Source of the DNA: CAZMGB01 sp964565775
GTDB taxonomy: Bacteria; Chloroflexota; Dehalococcoidia; DSTF01; JALHUB01
Assembly (NCBI GenBank): GCA_964565775.1
Contig: CAZMGB010000012.1
Coordinates: forward strand, 51,986 to 115,985
Direction: 5' to 3'
DNA: 64,000 bases
Shown here: in pieces, positions 48,655 to 57,603 of the stretch
How positions within the stretch are numbered: position 1 is the stretch's first letter
How the letters are laid out: each line of letters opens with the position of its first letter
The notes under the pieces: generated by a model
The model's database searches: none
What the model was told of the DNA's origin: nothing
What the model saw: only the letters and a program-made list of their open reading frames with translations
Translations under genes and position numbers: made by a program

Positions 48655-49416
48655 CTATCTGTCGCCGCCACCGTCCGCCAGCCGCTCCGTGGCCTCGCGG
48701 AAGCGCTGGCGGTGGTCCTCGGAGGCCCAGAGCTCGACGTTGGCGCGCTGCTCCCGCTCGACCGCCTCCTGCACGATTGTGGCGGCGTCGATGACCTGCT
48801 TGGAGAAGCGCACGGCGCCGGGCGAGTTCTCGGCGATGGCGCGGGCCATCTCGAGCGCCGCCTCCTCCAGGTCGGGCGCCTGGACGACCTCATTCACCAG
48901 ACCAATGCGCGCCGCCTCGGGCGCCTCGACGATGCGGGCCGTCAAGATGAGCTCTTTCGCCTTAGCGGCGCCGACGATGCGGGGCAGCAGACTCGCACCC
49001 ACCACCAGCCCGTACGCGGCGCCGGGAAAGCGAAAGCGGGCGGTGTGCGCCCCGATGCGGATATCGCAGGTGACGGCGAGCAGGGCGCCGCCGCCATAGG
49101 CGAGGCCGTTGACGGCAGCGATGACAGGCTTCGAGAACAGCGCCACGCGGCGGATGGCCAGGGCGGTGCCGTCGCCGCCTCCGCCGCCCTCCACAGCGCC
49201 GAGGGCCTCCGTCATGTCGGCGCCGGCGCTGAAGGCCTTCTCGCCGCTGCCCGTCAGCACCACCACGCGCACTTCCGGGTCGTGCTCCAAGCCGTCGAGA
49301 GCCTCGATCAGCGCCGTCGACATGTCGCGGTTGAAGGCGTTGTGCTTCTCCGGCCGGTTCAGCCGCAGCAGGACCACCGCCCCCTGTCTTTCCTCCACCA
49401 GACTCCTGGACGCCAC
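48655..49416 (-). CDS. Enoyl-CoA hydratase/isomerase family protein
   Basis: The 253-residue crotonase-fold protein has VVLLRLNRPEKHNAFNRDMS (N-terminal core), VVLTGSGEKAFSAGADMTEA (first oxyanion region, with the ADM loop), and VNGLAYGGGALLAVTCDIRI (second oxyanion hole). FRFPGAAYGLVVGASLLPRI holds the later catalytic position; the usual catalytic Glu pattern (PE-hGlxP) is not clear, so isomerase or other crotonase activity is possible. The preferred start is GTG at 49416, with AGGAG 7 bp upstream; a TTG lies just before. It probably belongs to fatty or aromatic acid degradation. Confidence 0.9.
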   Translation of the reverse strand: MASRSLVEERQGAVVLLRLNRPEKHNAFNRDMSTALIEALDGLEHDPEVRVVVLTGSGEKAFSAGADMTEALGAVEGGGGGDGTALAIRRVALFSKPVIAAVNGLAYGGGALLAVTCDIRIGAHTARFRFPGAAYGLVVGASLLPRIVGAAKAKELILTARIVEAPEAARIGLVNEVVQAPDLEEAALEMARAIAENSPGAVRFSKQVIDAATIVQEAVEREQRANVELWASEDHRQRFREATERLADGGGDR

Positions 49417-49517
49417 CAACCGTCTCCTTCAGATAGGGGGCATGCCGGCGAGCAGGGCTATCATACCCGTTCGGTAGGACCTGTCAACGCTCGCGAAAGA
49501 GGGCGCCGAGCCCATGG

Positions 49518-52169
49518 TCAGCGGGCGGTCACGAAGCGAACGTTGACGATCTCGTTGGGTTTCGCCGCCAACCGCACCCAGCCGTCCTCGAGTGGCGCCT
49601 CGGCGAGGAGCGCGCCGTCCATGTTCACTATCTCCGCCCGCTCACAGCCCTCCGCCAGCCGTACCCGCCCCTCCACCGTCCGCGGGCTGATGTTGTAGAG
49701 ACGCGCCACCACGCTCGTCCCGTCGGCAGCCATCCGCAGCGCCGAAAGCACCAGTGGCTGTGGAGTTATGTCAATAAGACTCGCCGAAGCGGGCAGGACG
49801 TTCGCCCCCGCCTCCACGCGCCGACCGCGCAGCGGAACAGCGAACCGGTGCGCCTCCTCGAAAGCGACCTCCCAGTCGCCTTCGTGGGGAACGAGGGCAT
49901 AGTCGAATGCGTGACGGCCCCGGCTCTGGGCACCGGGCACCGGCAGCCAGGCGCCGGCGGGCCCCCGTCGCGAGGTCAGGTCGCCGCGCGAGAGAAAGCC
50001 CACACAGCGGAGGAGTGTGAGACCGACGGTCACGCCCGCATCGCCCGGCGAGGCTGGAAGCACCTCGTACTCGGGGAGGCCGCGATTGGCCAGCAGCAGG
50101 CCGCGTCCGCCGTCGGACACGTCGACGAACGTCTTCTGGGGATGGGTGCCCACGGGCTCCTCCATCCAGGTCTCGTCGAACTGGGGAAGGGCGATGGGGC
50201 GGGCGACGACGCCGAAGTGCTGCTCGGCGTGCGACGTGTCCGTCGCCACGTCGGTCGAGAAGTGGACACGCAGCCGGTGGTCCTCCGCCTGGTTGTCGAC
50301 CTCCGTCCGGAACTCGACGCGCCGCACGCCCCGGTAGAGGCTCACGCGGCTGGTGATGGAGCAGGGCACCGCGTCGGGCGAGCGCAGGTCGCGCTCGTCG
50401 GATAGGGCCCGCGGCAGACGGTACTCCATCGATATCTCCAGCACCCAGCGTGCGGGGCCAGCCTCGACGACGGCGATCCGGGGCGGGCGACAGGGGCTCT
50501 CGATGACTTCGTCCTGGGCGGGGCGGCAGTAGTTGTACTCGTCGCCCCGGTCACCGCCGTCCACGAAGCGGTTCAGGCCCCGGAGCTCGCGGCCGGAGGC
50601 CTTGTCGAGCAGGGTAATCGTGCCGTCGTCACGGTCGGCGCTGATTCGGAAGTGCTCGTTCTCGATGGCCGCGCCGCCGGCGGGCGGCCCGGCTGGTTCA
50701 GCGGGGCCGCACTCCAGCCGGAAGGCCTTGTAGCCGCAGCCCGGCACATCGGGGGCCACGAAACCGACCGTCCCCCAGGGCACGCCCCCGCCGGGGGGCA
50801 CCAGCACCTGGCAGGGCGCCCGCCGTCCGGCCTCATCGACCGCCGCCACGGGCTGCTCGTCCTCGCCCCAGCCCACGGCCGCCGACACGAAGTCGCTCCT
50901 GGGGCCGGAGAGAGGGTTACACGCCACCAGGCCCCGGCCGCCGTATGAGGGCATGTTATGGGCCATTGCCCGCAGGGAGTAACGCGTGATCTCCTCCCCG
51001 ATCTGCTGGCAGCGGTCGAAGCGCGGCCGCATCTCGTCGTGCACCTGGTCGATGCTGCAACCGCAGATGGAGTCATGGGGCTGGTTCTGGAGCAGATGCT
51101 CCCAGGCGACGTCGAGCAGGCCCGAGAGGGCAGCAGGCTCGGCCGGATAGGGGCTGGCGGGCCCCAGGGGCAGGGGCGGCTCTCGCCAGGCCGGGCCCAG
51201 CCGCCGGCGGAGCAGCGAGACCCAACTCGAGAAGGGCTCCGCCCAGCGGGTCAGCAGGTCCTCGCACTCCTGGTTGCGCTGCTTTATCCACGCGCGAGCC
51301 GAGAGGACGCCCGGCAACATGTGGGCCCGCTGGCAGTCACGGAACTCGCCGACGTGGCGGTACAGCTCCGTGCCGCCTTCCGACAGTGACCGCTTCACCA
51401 GCTCGAAGGCCTGCGGCAGAGTGCTGTGGATGACCTCGACGTCGTCGGCCGTGCTCTCCGCGGCGGCCAGGATCGACGGCAGGTCCTTCTGGACAGACGT
51501 ATGGTCGGTGCCGTTCATCAGGAGAAGGTAAGGGGTGGTGGCGCGGGGCTCCAGCTCCCTTCGGATAAAAGCGATACGCCCGGAGAGCCCGTCGGGGTCT
51601 GAGGGCAGCCGGTTGGCGTTCCCGTAGCCGCCGGGCATGTAGAGGGTAAGCACCTCGCTCCCATCGGGTGCCTGCCAGAGGAGCTCCGTATTCTCCACGT
51701 CGGCGGGGACGCCCCGCCATATCACGGCCTGCTCGATGCCGAAGCCGCGCAGGATGGCCGGCATGTGCGCTATCTGACCGAAGGGATCGGGCAGGTAGCC
51801 CACCATCATCGGCGGCCCGAACTGCCGCGCCAGGCGCAGCCCGAGCTGCAGGTTGCGCACCAGCGACTCGCCCCCCACCAGGAACTCGTCGGGCAGCACG
51901 TACCAGGGGCCGGCGAGGAGCCGGCCGGCGCGCACGTGCCTCTCGATGTCGCCTCGCCGCTCCGGCCGCACCTCCAGGTAGTCCCTCGGGAGAAGGCTGT
52001 AGCCGTCGAGCATGAAGAAGCGGAAGTCGGAATCTCTGTCCAGCAGGTCGAGTAGCTCGTCCATGAGGCCAACGAGCCGGATGCGATAGGTCTCGAAGGT
52101 GAAGTACCACTCCCGGTCCCAGTGGGTGTGAGAGACGACGAGGAGTTTCCAGCGGGCGTTCTTGCTCAT
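49518..52169 (-). CDS. Alpha-mannosidase (glycoside hydrolase family 38)
   Basis: The 883-residue protein begins with VVSHTHWDREWYFTFETYRI, the GH38 zinc-binding HxHWD. The catalytic nucleophile region is MVGYLPDPFGQIAHMPAIL (Asp), then VIWRGVP, and a later NQPHDSICGCSIDQVHDEM holds the distal metal His. A helical central part and a large C-terminal beta region follow. It should release alpha-mannose from oligosaccharides in the cytoplasm, since no signal peptide is seen. The ATG at 52169 has a GGGAG ribosome site. It sits downstream of the CehA-like gene, with repeats between them. Confidence 0.94.
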   Translation of the reverse strand: MSKNARWKLLVVSHTHWDREWYFTFETYRIRLVGLMDELLDLLDRDSDFRFFMLDGYSLLPRDYLEVRPERRGDIERHVRAGRLLAGPWYVLPDEFLVGGESLVRNLQLGLRLARQFGPPMMVGYLPDPFGQIAHMPAILRGFGIEQAVIWRGVPADVENTELLWQAPDGSEVLTLYMPGGYGNANRLPSDPDGLSGRIAFIRRELEPRATTPYLLLMNGTDHTSVQKDLPSILAAAESTADDVEVIHSTLPQAFELVKRSLSEGGTELYRHVGEFRDCQRAHMLPGVLSARAWIKQRNQECEDLLTRWAEPFSSWVSLLRRRLGPAWREPPLPLGPASPYPAEPAALSGLLDVAWEHLLQNQPHDSICGCSIDQVHDEMRPRFDRCQQIGEEITRYSLRAMAHNMPSYGGRGLVACNPLSGPRSDFVSAAVGWGEDEQPVAAVDEAGRRAPCQVLVPPGGGVPWGTVGFVAPDVPGCGYKAFRLECGPAEPAGPPAGGAAIENEHFRISADRDDGTITLLDKASGRELRGLNRFVDGGDRGDEYNYCRPAQDEVIESPCRPPRIAVVEAGPARWVLEISMEYRLPRALSDERDLRSPDAVPCSITSRVSLYRGVRRVEFRTEVDNQAEDHRLRVHFSTDVATDTSHAEQHFGVVARPIALPQFDETWMEEPVGTHPQKTFVDVSDGGRGLLLANRGLPEYEVLPASPGDAGVTVGLTLLRCVGFLSRGDLTSRRGPAGAWLPVPGAQSRGRHAFDYALVPHEGDWEVAFEEAHRFAVPLRGRRVEAGANVLPASASLIDITPQPLVLSALRMAADGTSVVARLYNISPRTVEGRVRLAEGCERAEIVNMDGALLAEAPLEDGWVRLAAKPNEIVNVRFVTAR

Positions 52170-52269
52170 TCCGGCTCCCTTTTGCCTGCTCGGTCCGGCG
52201 CTCGTCGGCGCACCCTCCCGCCCGACTGACGCCGGCCAAGTTCATGTCGACGACTTGGACGACGTAGGC

Positions 52270-52343
52270 AACCTAAATGACGTACGCGACCCAATTCACG
52301 TAGGCGACCCAATTCACGTAGGCGAGGGTCTTCAGACCCTCGC
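52270..52343. repeat. Short direct repeats ending in a GTAG hairpin
   Basis: Two copies of GACCCAATTCACGTAGGC lie between 52289 and 52325, preceded by a diverged copy. The last runs into a perfect REP-like hairpin: foot GTAG (52318-52321), 9-bp stem GCGAGGGTC, loop TTCA (52322-52343). The stem differs from other copies in the window. Confidence 0.72.
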
Positions 52344-52388
52344 AAGCCCGGCGTCGCGCGATGGGCATGAAGCCGGAACCCCGCCCCT

Positions 52389-52441
52389 GGAAGGCTTGCG
52401 CCAAAGGCGCATCCGCCTCTGGCGGAGAAGCCTTCCGCTAC
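52389..52441. repeat. Composite REP element overlapping the end of the CehA-like gene
   Basis: On the minus strand the GTAG foot (52441-52438) precedes GGAAGGCTT, two inner hairpins (52413-52425 and 52398-52410) and AAGCCTTCC. It is nearly identical to 46113-46165. The TAG in its foot is the stop codon of the CehA-like gene. Confidence 0.78.
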
Positions 52442-53949
52442 GCCCCGCCTCCAACTTCCAGATAGACGGGGTTCGTCATCGCATGCACAACCTCGCCCCT
52501 ATCGGGGCGGCCGCGCAGACCCATGACCTCGGCCCGAACGTAGCCGGGCTCGGTGACGGGCACAGTCAGCTCGTGCGTGTATTGCTCGCGCGGCGCCTCG
52601 ATTTCAAGTAGAAGGTCTCGTCCCCGCAGCAGGCGCAGCTTCTTGCCGGCCGGGCCCCTGTACTGGAGCCGGAACGTCACGCTCGCGCCGTGGCGCACTT
52701 CGAGCGTATCGCCCATCATCGTCCCGAAGCCGCCCGAGGCAGGGTGGGGTGCGCCAGCCGACGCCTCGAGGCGAGCCGAGAGTACCAGGGTAGGGCCCTT
52801 CGTGTCCTCCGACACGAACACATGGCCTTTCGCGATGCCATCGAGCAGCCCCTTCTCGCTGAGCCCGTTGTTGCAGTAGACCCAGGTGGTGGGCTCGCCG
52901 GGCCCGTGGGGGTGCGTGGGCTGAGCGGGTGGGACCGAATGCGTATCGCTGCCGCCGACGGCCACTATCCGGTCTCCCCTGCCCAGGTGCTCCTCCCACA
53001 GGTTCAGCGACTCCCAGTTGTACCAGCGCCAGGGCGCCTGCCACACCTCCATGCAGCGACAGAAATCCAGGCTGTACTTCCAAGGCGGCCCGTACTTCTT
53101 GGGGTGGTTGACGGAGAAGAGCGCTCCCTTGCGCTCGGCATAGTCCATGACCCGCCGCATCGCCTCGCTGTCCTGGCAGCGAAAGTCGAGCCACTCGTGC
53201 AGGCCCCAGACGTTGGCGTGGCCCGAGTTGGTGGTCACCTCCTCGCCGGGGATGAGGAGGATACCGAGGTCGCCCAGCAGCGCCATCTCTTCGTGGTGGC
53301 TGCTGGTGTTGTGGTCGGTGATAGCGAGAAAGTCGAGGCCGCGCTCGCGGGCGTAGGCCGCAAGCTCCGGGATGGTGTTGAGGCCGTCGCTGTGGACGGT
53401 ATGGCTGTGCAGGTCGCCCCGATACCATCCGGCCAGACCATCGGTGTGCCGGCTGGCGCGCCCCCGTCCCGCGCCCCCGCCGACAGGCCGAGGGCCGCTC
53501 TCCACGGGCTCCCTTACGGGCGAACCCTTCTCTCCTGCGACGGCATGCTCGTCCAGCGCCACGTCCAGATCGACGCTGACCCAGTAGCGGCAGATGGGGT
53601 CTTCGAGCTCCGCTACGCCCAGGATCAGGTTCCACTCCCCCGCCGCAAGAGGCCCCCTGAGGTAGCCCGGCGTGGCCTCGCTGGGGGTTATGAAGAAGCC
53701 GGAACGGGCCTCGCCGCTCCAGCCGCGAAAGCCGCCTGTCAGGAAGTCCGTGCCGCGGGCATCGAAGACGCCCAGGTCGACGGCGTTACCGCTGCCGACA
53801 CCGAAGCTGGCTTGGAGGGGATGCTCAAAATGGTAGCTGGCCTCGATACGCACAGTGCGCGGGGGCACCGTGAAGGGCAGGTAGATGTAAGCGTTGCGCT
53901 TCGCCTCCTCCTCAGTCACCTGCCCTTCGAAGCTGATCTTCTGCCTCAA
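52438..53949 (-). CDS. CehA/McbA-type PHP-domain metallohydrolase
   Basis: The 503-residue protein has an N-terminal beta-sandwich region (to about residue 170). A PHP domain follows: GDLHSHTVHSDGLNTIPELA (metal-binding HxH), LDFLAITDHNTSSHHEEM (DH), LIPGEEVTTNSGHANVWGLH and VGGSDTHSV. CehA-like enzymes hydrolyse phosphoesters or carbaryl-type substrates; the exact activity is unknown. A C-terminal beta domain follows. The start is TTG at 53949, with a strong AGGAGGT ribosome site 6 bp away. The stop codon lies in a REP foot, so the C-terminus (EVGGGA) may be repeat-derived. Confidence 0.86.
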   Translation of the reverse strand: MRQKISFEGQVTEEEAKRNAYIYLPFTVPPRTVRIEASYHFEHPLQASFGVGSGNAVDLGVFDARGTDFLTGGFRGWSGEARSGFFITPSEATPGYLRGPLAAGEWNLILGVAELEDPICRYWVSVDLDVALDEHAVAGEKGSPVREPVESGPRPVGGGAGRGRASRHTDGLAGWYRGDLHSHTVHSDGLNTIPELAAYARERGLDFLAITDHNTSSHHEEMALLGDLGILLIPGEEVTTNSGHANVWGLHEWLDFRCQDSEAMRRVMDYAERKGALFSVNHPKKYGPPWKYSLDFCRCMEVWQAPWRWYNWESLNLWEEHLGRGDRIVAVGGSDTHSVPPAQPTHPHGPGEPTTWVYCNNGLSEKGLLDGIAKGHVFVSEDTKGPTLVLSARLEASAGAPHPASGGFGTMMGDTLEVRHGASVTFRLQYRGPAGKKLRLLRGRDLLLEIEAPREQYTHELTVPVTEPGYVRAEVMGLRGRPDRGEVVHAMTNPVYLEVGGGA

Positions 53950-54266
53950 CTGCTTACCTCCTGCGGCGGGGCGGGGAACGGCTACTGGGGTTGCCCCTTA
54001 GTATACGCCAGCACTCTGACTGGCGACAGCAGGCAGCCGCAGTGACCGGCGCAAGGCCCGTCGCGGGCCCGACAGCGGCCGGCGGGATGTTGGCAACCGA
54101 CTGTCCAGGCTGCCACAGATTCAGACTGACAAACCACAGATTCTTGCATCACCCGAAGCTGTCGCGGTCAATCTGCGTCTTCTTGTGGCTCACAGCCTGT
54201 TCTCTTCGTAACCGCAGATGCCACGGCTTCCTGAGACCGTCCGGGGCGCCGACGGCGGAGACTCCG
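53950..54266. other. Divergent intergenic region
   Basis: No gene is evident in this stretch between the minus-strand CehA-like gene and the plus-strand aminotransferase promoter. A CACAGATTC word is repeated (54113 and 54135). Nothing else stands out. Confidence 0.4.
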
Positions 54267-54296
54267 TCGACACCGCCAGGGAGCTTCATCTATAAT
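54267..54296 (+). promoter_or_regulatory. Promoter of the aminotransferase gene
   Basis: TCGACA (54267-54272) and a perfect TATAAT (54291-54296) are 18 bp apart. It lies about 50 bp before the GTG start. Confidence 0.55.
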
Positions 54297-54348
54297 CGGC
54301 CCAAGCTCGCGTGCCGGCCGCAGGCACGACGGCCGGAGCCGACTGACG

Positions 54349-55623
54349 GTGATCCCCTTGTCAATCGACCCGCGAAGCAGCGCCCCGAGCGAAGGAGCCG
54401 CCGACACGAACTGGGAAGCGGCGGTGCTGAACGACAGCCTCTCGCGACGCGCACGGGCGGCCGGCGGCTTCTACTGGGCCGCCAGCCCCTCGCAAGCGCC
54501 GCCCGAAGTCGTGCCCATCACCCTCACGGGCGGCATCCCGGACCCCGACTCGCTGCCCTTCGACGACCTGGCCGACGCCTCTCGAACGGTGCTGGCGCGG
54601 GAGGGACGCGACGCCCTGCGCTACGGCGGCGTCCAGGGCTTCCAGGGGCTGCGGGAATGGCTGGCGGAGCGCCTGGGACGGCAGGACGGGGTTGCCCTGG
54701 GGCCCGAGAACTTCACCCTCAGCAACGGCAGCGCCGGCGCCCTGACCAACATCTGCGAGACGTTCCTCGACCCCGGTGACACGGTCATCGTTGAGGCGCC
54801 CAGTTTCCCCGGTGCCGTCCGTGCCATGCGCTCCCTGGAGGCCAGGATCGTTCAGGTCCCGGTGGACGCCGAAGGGCTGCGGGCGGACCTGTTCGCCGAT
54901 GCGCTCGAACGGCTGGGCCGCGAAGGGCGGCGGGCGAAGCTCCTCTACACCATTCCCAGCTTCCACAACCCTACCGGCACCACCCTGAGCCCCGAGCGCC
55001 GCCGCACGATCCTCGATCTGGCGCGGCGCCATCGGACGCTCATCGTCGAGGACGATGCCTACGTCGACATCCGCTTCGAAGGGGAGAGGGTGCCGTCGTT
55101 CTTCTCGCTGGCCGGGGGCGAAGGCGTGCTGCGGGTCGGCACCTTCAGCAAGACCATCGCCACGGGGCTGCGCGTCGGCTGGGTGCAGGCTCAGCAGCCG
55201 ATCGTGGACGCCCTGGTCGGGATGCGTTTCGACGTCGGTCAGAGCCCCTGGGTTCAGCGTATCGTCGCCGAGTACGCATCGACCGGCAAGCTCGATCGCC
55301 ACGTTCCCGTCGTTGTCGACATCTACCGGCGCAAGCGAGACGTCATGCTGGCGGCGCTGGCGGAGCGCTGTTCCTCGCTCGCGCGCTGGCGGGTGCCGGA
55401 GGGCGGCTTCTTCCTCTGGCTGGAGCTGTCGGAGCGGGTGGACCCGGCCGCCCTCGAGCCGGCATCCCTCCAGGAGGGAGTGATCTACGTGCCCGGTCCC
55501 GCCTTCTTCGAGGACAGGTCCGGAAGCCAGTACATTCGCCTCGCCCACAGCTTCGTGGGCGAGGGCGAGATCCCGGAGGCGATCCGCCGCCTGGGCCGCG
55601 CTCTGGAGCGGGCGGCCCGATAA
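54349..55623 (+). CDS. PLP-dependent aminotransferase (class I/II, LysN/MocR-like fold)
   Basis: The 424-residue enzyme has ITLTGGIPDPDSLPFDDLAD, ALRYGGVQGFQGLREWLAER, NGSAGALTNICETFLDPGDT, and YTIPSFHNPTGTTLSPERRR. EDDAYVDIRF follows, and the PLP lysine is in VGTFSKTIATGLRVGW. This is the 2-aminoadipate/aromatic aminotransferase fold also found in MocR regulators, but no helix-turn-helix domain is attached. It might finish phenylalanine or tyrosine synthesis, since tyrA and chorismate mutase are present, but lysine or branched substrates are equally possible. The start is a GTG at 54349; a TTG 9 bp downstream is an alternative. Confidence 0.92.
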   Translation: MIPLSIDPRSSAPSEGAADTNWEAAVLNDSLSRRARAAGGFYWAASPSQAPPEVVPITLTGGIPDPDSLPFDDLADASRTVLAREGRDALRYGGVQGFQGLREWLAERLGRQDGVALGPENFTLSNGSAGALTNICETFLDPGDTVIVEAPSFPGAVRAMRSLEARIVQVPVDAEGLRADLFADALERLGREGRRAKLLYTIPSFHNPTGTTLSPERRRTILDLARRHRTLIVEDDAYVDIRFEGERVPSFFSLAGGEGVLRVGTFSKTIATGLRVGWVQAQQPIVDALVGMRFDVGQSPWVQRIVAEYASTGKLDRHVPVVVDIYRRKRDVMLAALAERCSSLARWRVPEGGFFLWLELSERVDPAALEPASLQEGVIYVPGPAFFEDRSGSQYIRLAHSFVGEGEIPEAIRRLGRALERAAR

Positions 55624-55657
55624 GTCCGCGGCAGGAGCGACGGCGGACGGCTCCTTA

Positions 55658-55686
55658 TTGATGCCGCATCGCCCCTGTGCTACACT
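55658..55686 (+). promoter_or_regulatory. Possible promoter of tRNA-His
   Basis: TTGATG (55658-55663) and TACACT (55681-55686) are 17 bp apart. They lie about 85 bp upstream of the tRNA. Confidence 0.38.
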
Positions 55687-55770
55687 TCGTCAGGACGACA
55701 AAGAATCGATGATATGGGGCTCTGTGATCCGGCATCGAGGTGTCCCGGAAGCGCAGAGCATTTTTCTCGT

Positions 55771-55845
55771 GGTGGGCGTCGCCTAGCGGTCCAAGGCGCC
55801 AGGTTGTGGCCCTGGAGATCGAGGGTTCGAATCCCTCCGTCCACC
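55771..55845 (+). tRNA. tRNA-His (anticodon GUG)
   Basis: The acceptor strands GTGGGCG (55772-55778) and CGTCCAC pair with one G-T wobble. The anticodon stem CCAGG/CCTGG has loop TTGTGGC (anticodon GTG), and the T arm is GAGGG-TTCGAAT-CCCTC. The extra G at 55771 opposite C73 is the tRNA-His identity element. CCA is encoded at 55846-55848. Confidence 0.96.
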
Positions 55846-55891
55846 CCAAGAACACTCCCTGCGGCGCGGTCACCGCGCGGTCACTCGGCCC

Positions 55892-57238
55892 CTACCTGAG
55901 TCTATCCACAACGATCGTCGCCAGCCCCAGAAACGATAGAAACCCTACCACGTCGGTGACGGTGGTCACCAGTATGCTCGAGGCCAGGGCGGGGTCCAGC
56001 CGCAGCCACCGCAGTGTCAGAGGCACGAGCACTCCGGCCCCTGCCGCCGCCACGAGGTTGATGAGCATTGCGCTGCCGGCGATGAGGCCCAGGAGAGGGC
56101 TCGCTCTCCAGCCCATGGCTACCAGACCTACCGTCAGCCCAATGCCCAAGCCGAGCGCAAATCCCACCGCCAGCTCGCGGCGGAGGATGGGCCACGCCTC
56201 TCGCGGAGTCAGATCTCCGAGGGCTATGGCGCGCACGACCATGGTGATGGTCTGCATGCCAGCGTTGCCGCCCATGCCGGCGATGATGGGCATGAAGATG
56301 GCCAGGGCGGCCACCTTGGCGATGGTCGGCTCGAACAGGCTCACGACGAAGGCCGCCAGCAGGGCAGTCGGCAGGTTCACCAGGAGCCAAACGAAGCGGC
56401 TCGAAGCCGACGCCGTGATCGGGCGGAAGAGGCTTTCCGTCTCCGGAAGGCCCACCATTCGAAACATGTCCTCCGTCGCCTCCTCAGCGACGACATCGAA
56501 GAGGTCATCCACTGTGACGACGCCCGCCAGCTTCCCCTGCTCATCCACCACGGGCAGGGCTACCAGGTTGTAGCGCTGGATAAGGCGTGCGCACTCCTCC
56601 TGGTCGGTGCCCACGGGCACGGTTATCACCTCCCGCGTCATGATCTCGCCGATGCGGGAGTCGGGCCCGGAGATCACTAGCTGACGGAGGCTCACGACGC
56701 CCGCCAGGCGATGAGCAGCGTCCACCACGTAGAGGTAATAGACCGCCTCGGGGTCGGGGCGCAGCCTTCTCAAATAGGCCATGGCCTGGGTTACCGTCAT
56801 GTGCTCGTGGAGGGCAACCAGGCCGGGGGTCATGCGACCGCCTGCGCTCTCGTCGGGGTGGCGCAGGAGGCGGGCGACGCTGGGACCGGAGCGCATGGTC
56901 TGGAGCAACCGGGGCACCTGCTCCTGGGGCATCGCGTGCAGGACGTCGGCGGCCACGTCGGGCTCCACCAGGTCCAGGAGTGGGCCCAGCATGCCTGGGA
57001 CGATCTCCGCGGCGAGACGGCGCCGGTCTTCGTCCGGAAGATATCCCAGGAGATCGGCCAGCCGGTCCCGGGGAAGAGTCGATACGACGCGGGAGCGAAG
57101 GCTGGGGTCGAGGTCAGCCACCACTTCTGCCTGGTCCGCGGGGTGCAGGGTGGAAAGGAGCGCGAGAGCCCCATCCCAGTCTCCCTCGTCCACGAGCTGC
57201 CGGAACTGATCAGTCGGAGCGATACTCTCAGTTTCCAT
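55892..57238 (-). CDS. mgtE: Magnesium transporter MgtE
   Basis: MgtE is a homodimeric magnesium channel gated by cytosolic magnesium. The 448-residue product has a helical N domain (FRQLVDEGDWDGALALLSTL, then HPADQAEVVADL), and two CBS domains (AGVVSLRQLVISGPDSRIGE, then PVVDEQGKLAGVVTVDDLFD). A C-terminal five-helix membrane domain follows, with the pore motif FMPIIAGMGGNAGMQT. The ATG at 57238 is preceded by GGGAGG; the frame remains open to 57313 without homology. It lies between tRNA-His and tRNA-Arg(UCG). Confidence 0.95.
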   Translation of the reverse strand: METESIAPTDQFRQLVDEGDWDGALALLSTLHPADQAEVVADLDPSLRSRVVSTLPRDRLADLLGYLPDEDRRRLAAEIVPGMLGPLLDLVEPDVAADVLHAMPQEQVPRLLQTMRSGPSVARLLRHPDESAGGRMTPGLVALHEHMTVTQAMAYLRRLRPDPEAVYYLYVVDAAHRLAGVVSLRQLVISGPDSRIGEIMTREVITVPVGTDQEECARLIQRYNLVALPVVDEQGKLAGVVTVDDLFDVVAEEATEDMFRMVGLPETESLFRPITASASSRFVWLLVNLPTALLAAFVVSLFEPTIAKVAALAIFMPIIAGMGGNAGMQTITMVVRAIALGDLTPREAWPILRRELAVGFALGLGIGLTVGLVAMGWRASPLLGLIAGSAMLINLVAAAGAGVLVPLTLRWLRLDPALASSILVTTVTDVVGFLSFLGLATIVVDRLR

Positions 57239-57464
57239 AGGCACCTCCCGAAATGGGCTCACCTGCGAGAGCGCCGTCGCAGGCCCTGCGGAAGATGTGC
57301 GGCCGAAGCGCACCCGGCGGTGTCTCGTTGTTGAGCAAAGGGAGCTATGATAGACTGTCGAAGGCGGAATCCGCCGCAGGACGCCCCTGGACAGGCGAGG
57401 CTGCCCTGCTACTCTAGTGGCGCGTCGGCCTCACGTCAACAGGCGTCTTGTCGACCGGCCGAGC

Positions 57465-57537
57465 GCGCTCGTAGCTCAGCGGATAGAGCATCGGTCTTCG
57501 GAACCGAGGGTCGGGGGTTCGAATCCCTCCGAGCGCG
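57465..57537 (+). tRNA. tRNA-Arg (anticodon UCG)
   Basis: The 73-nt cloverleaf has acceptor strands GCGCTCG and CGAGCGC. The D arm is GCTC-AGCGGATA-GAGC. The anticodon stem TCGGT/ACCGA has loop CTTCGGA (anticodon TCG), and the T arm is GGGGG-TTCGAAT-CCCTC. CCA is encoded at 57538-57540. It closely resembles the tRNA-Arg(UCU) at 26357. Confidence 0.96.
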
Positions 57538-57603
57538 CCAGCGCAACACAGTCTAGCTCCGGTACGAGCGAACCGATCCTGTGTACCCCTGAGAATGGGC
57601 GTC

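Noticed and set aside
55655..55873. Minus-strand open frame of 72 codons over tRNA-His
   Set aside because: Part of it is antisense to the tRNA (GFEPSISRATT-type peptide). No ribosome site or family match was seen.
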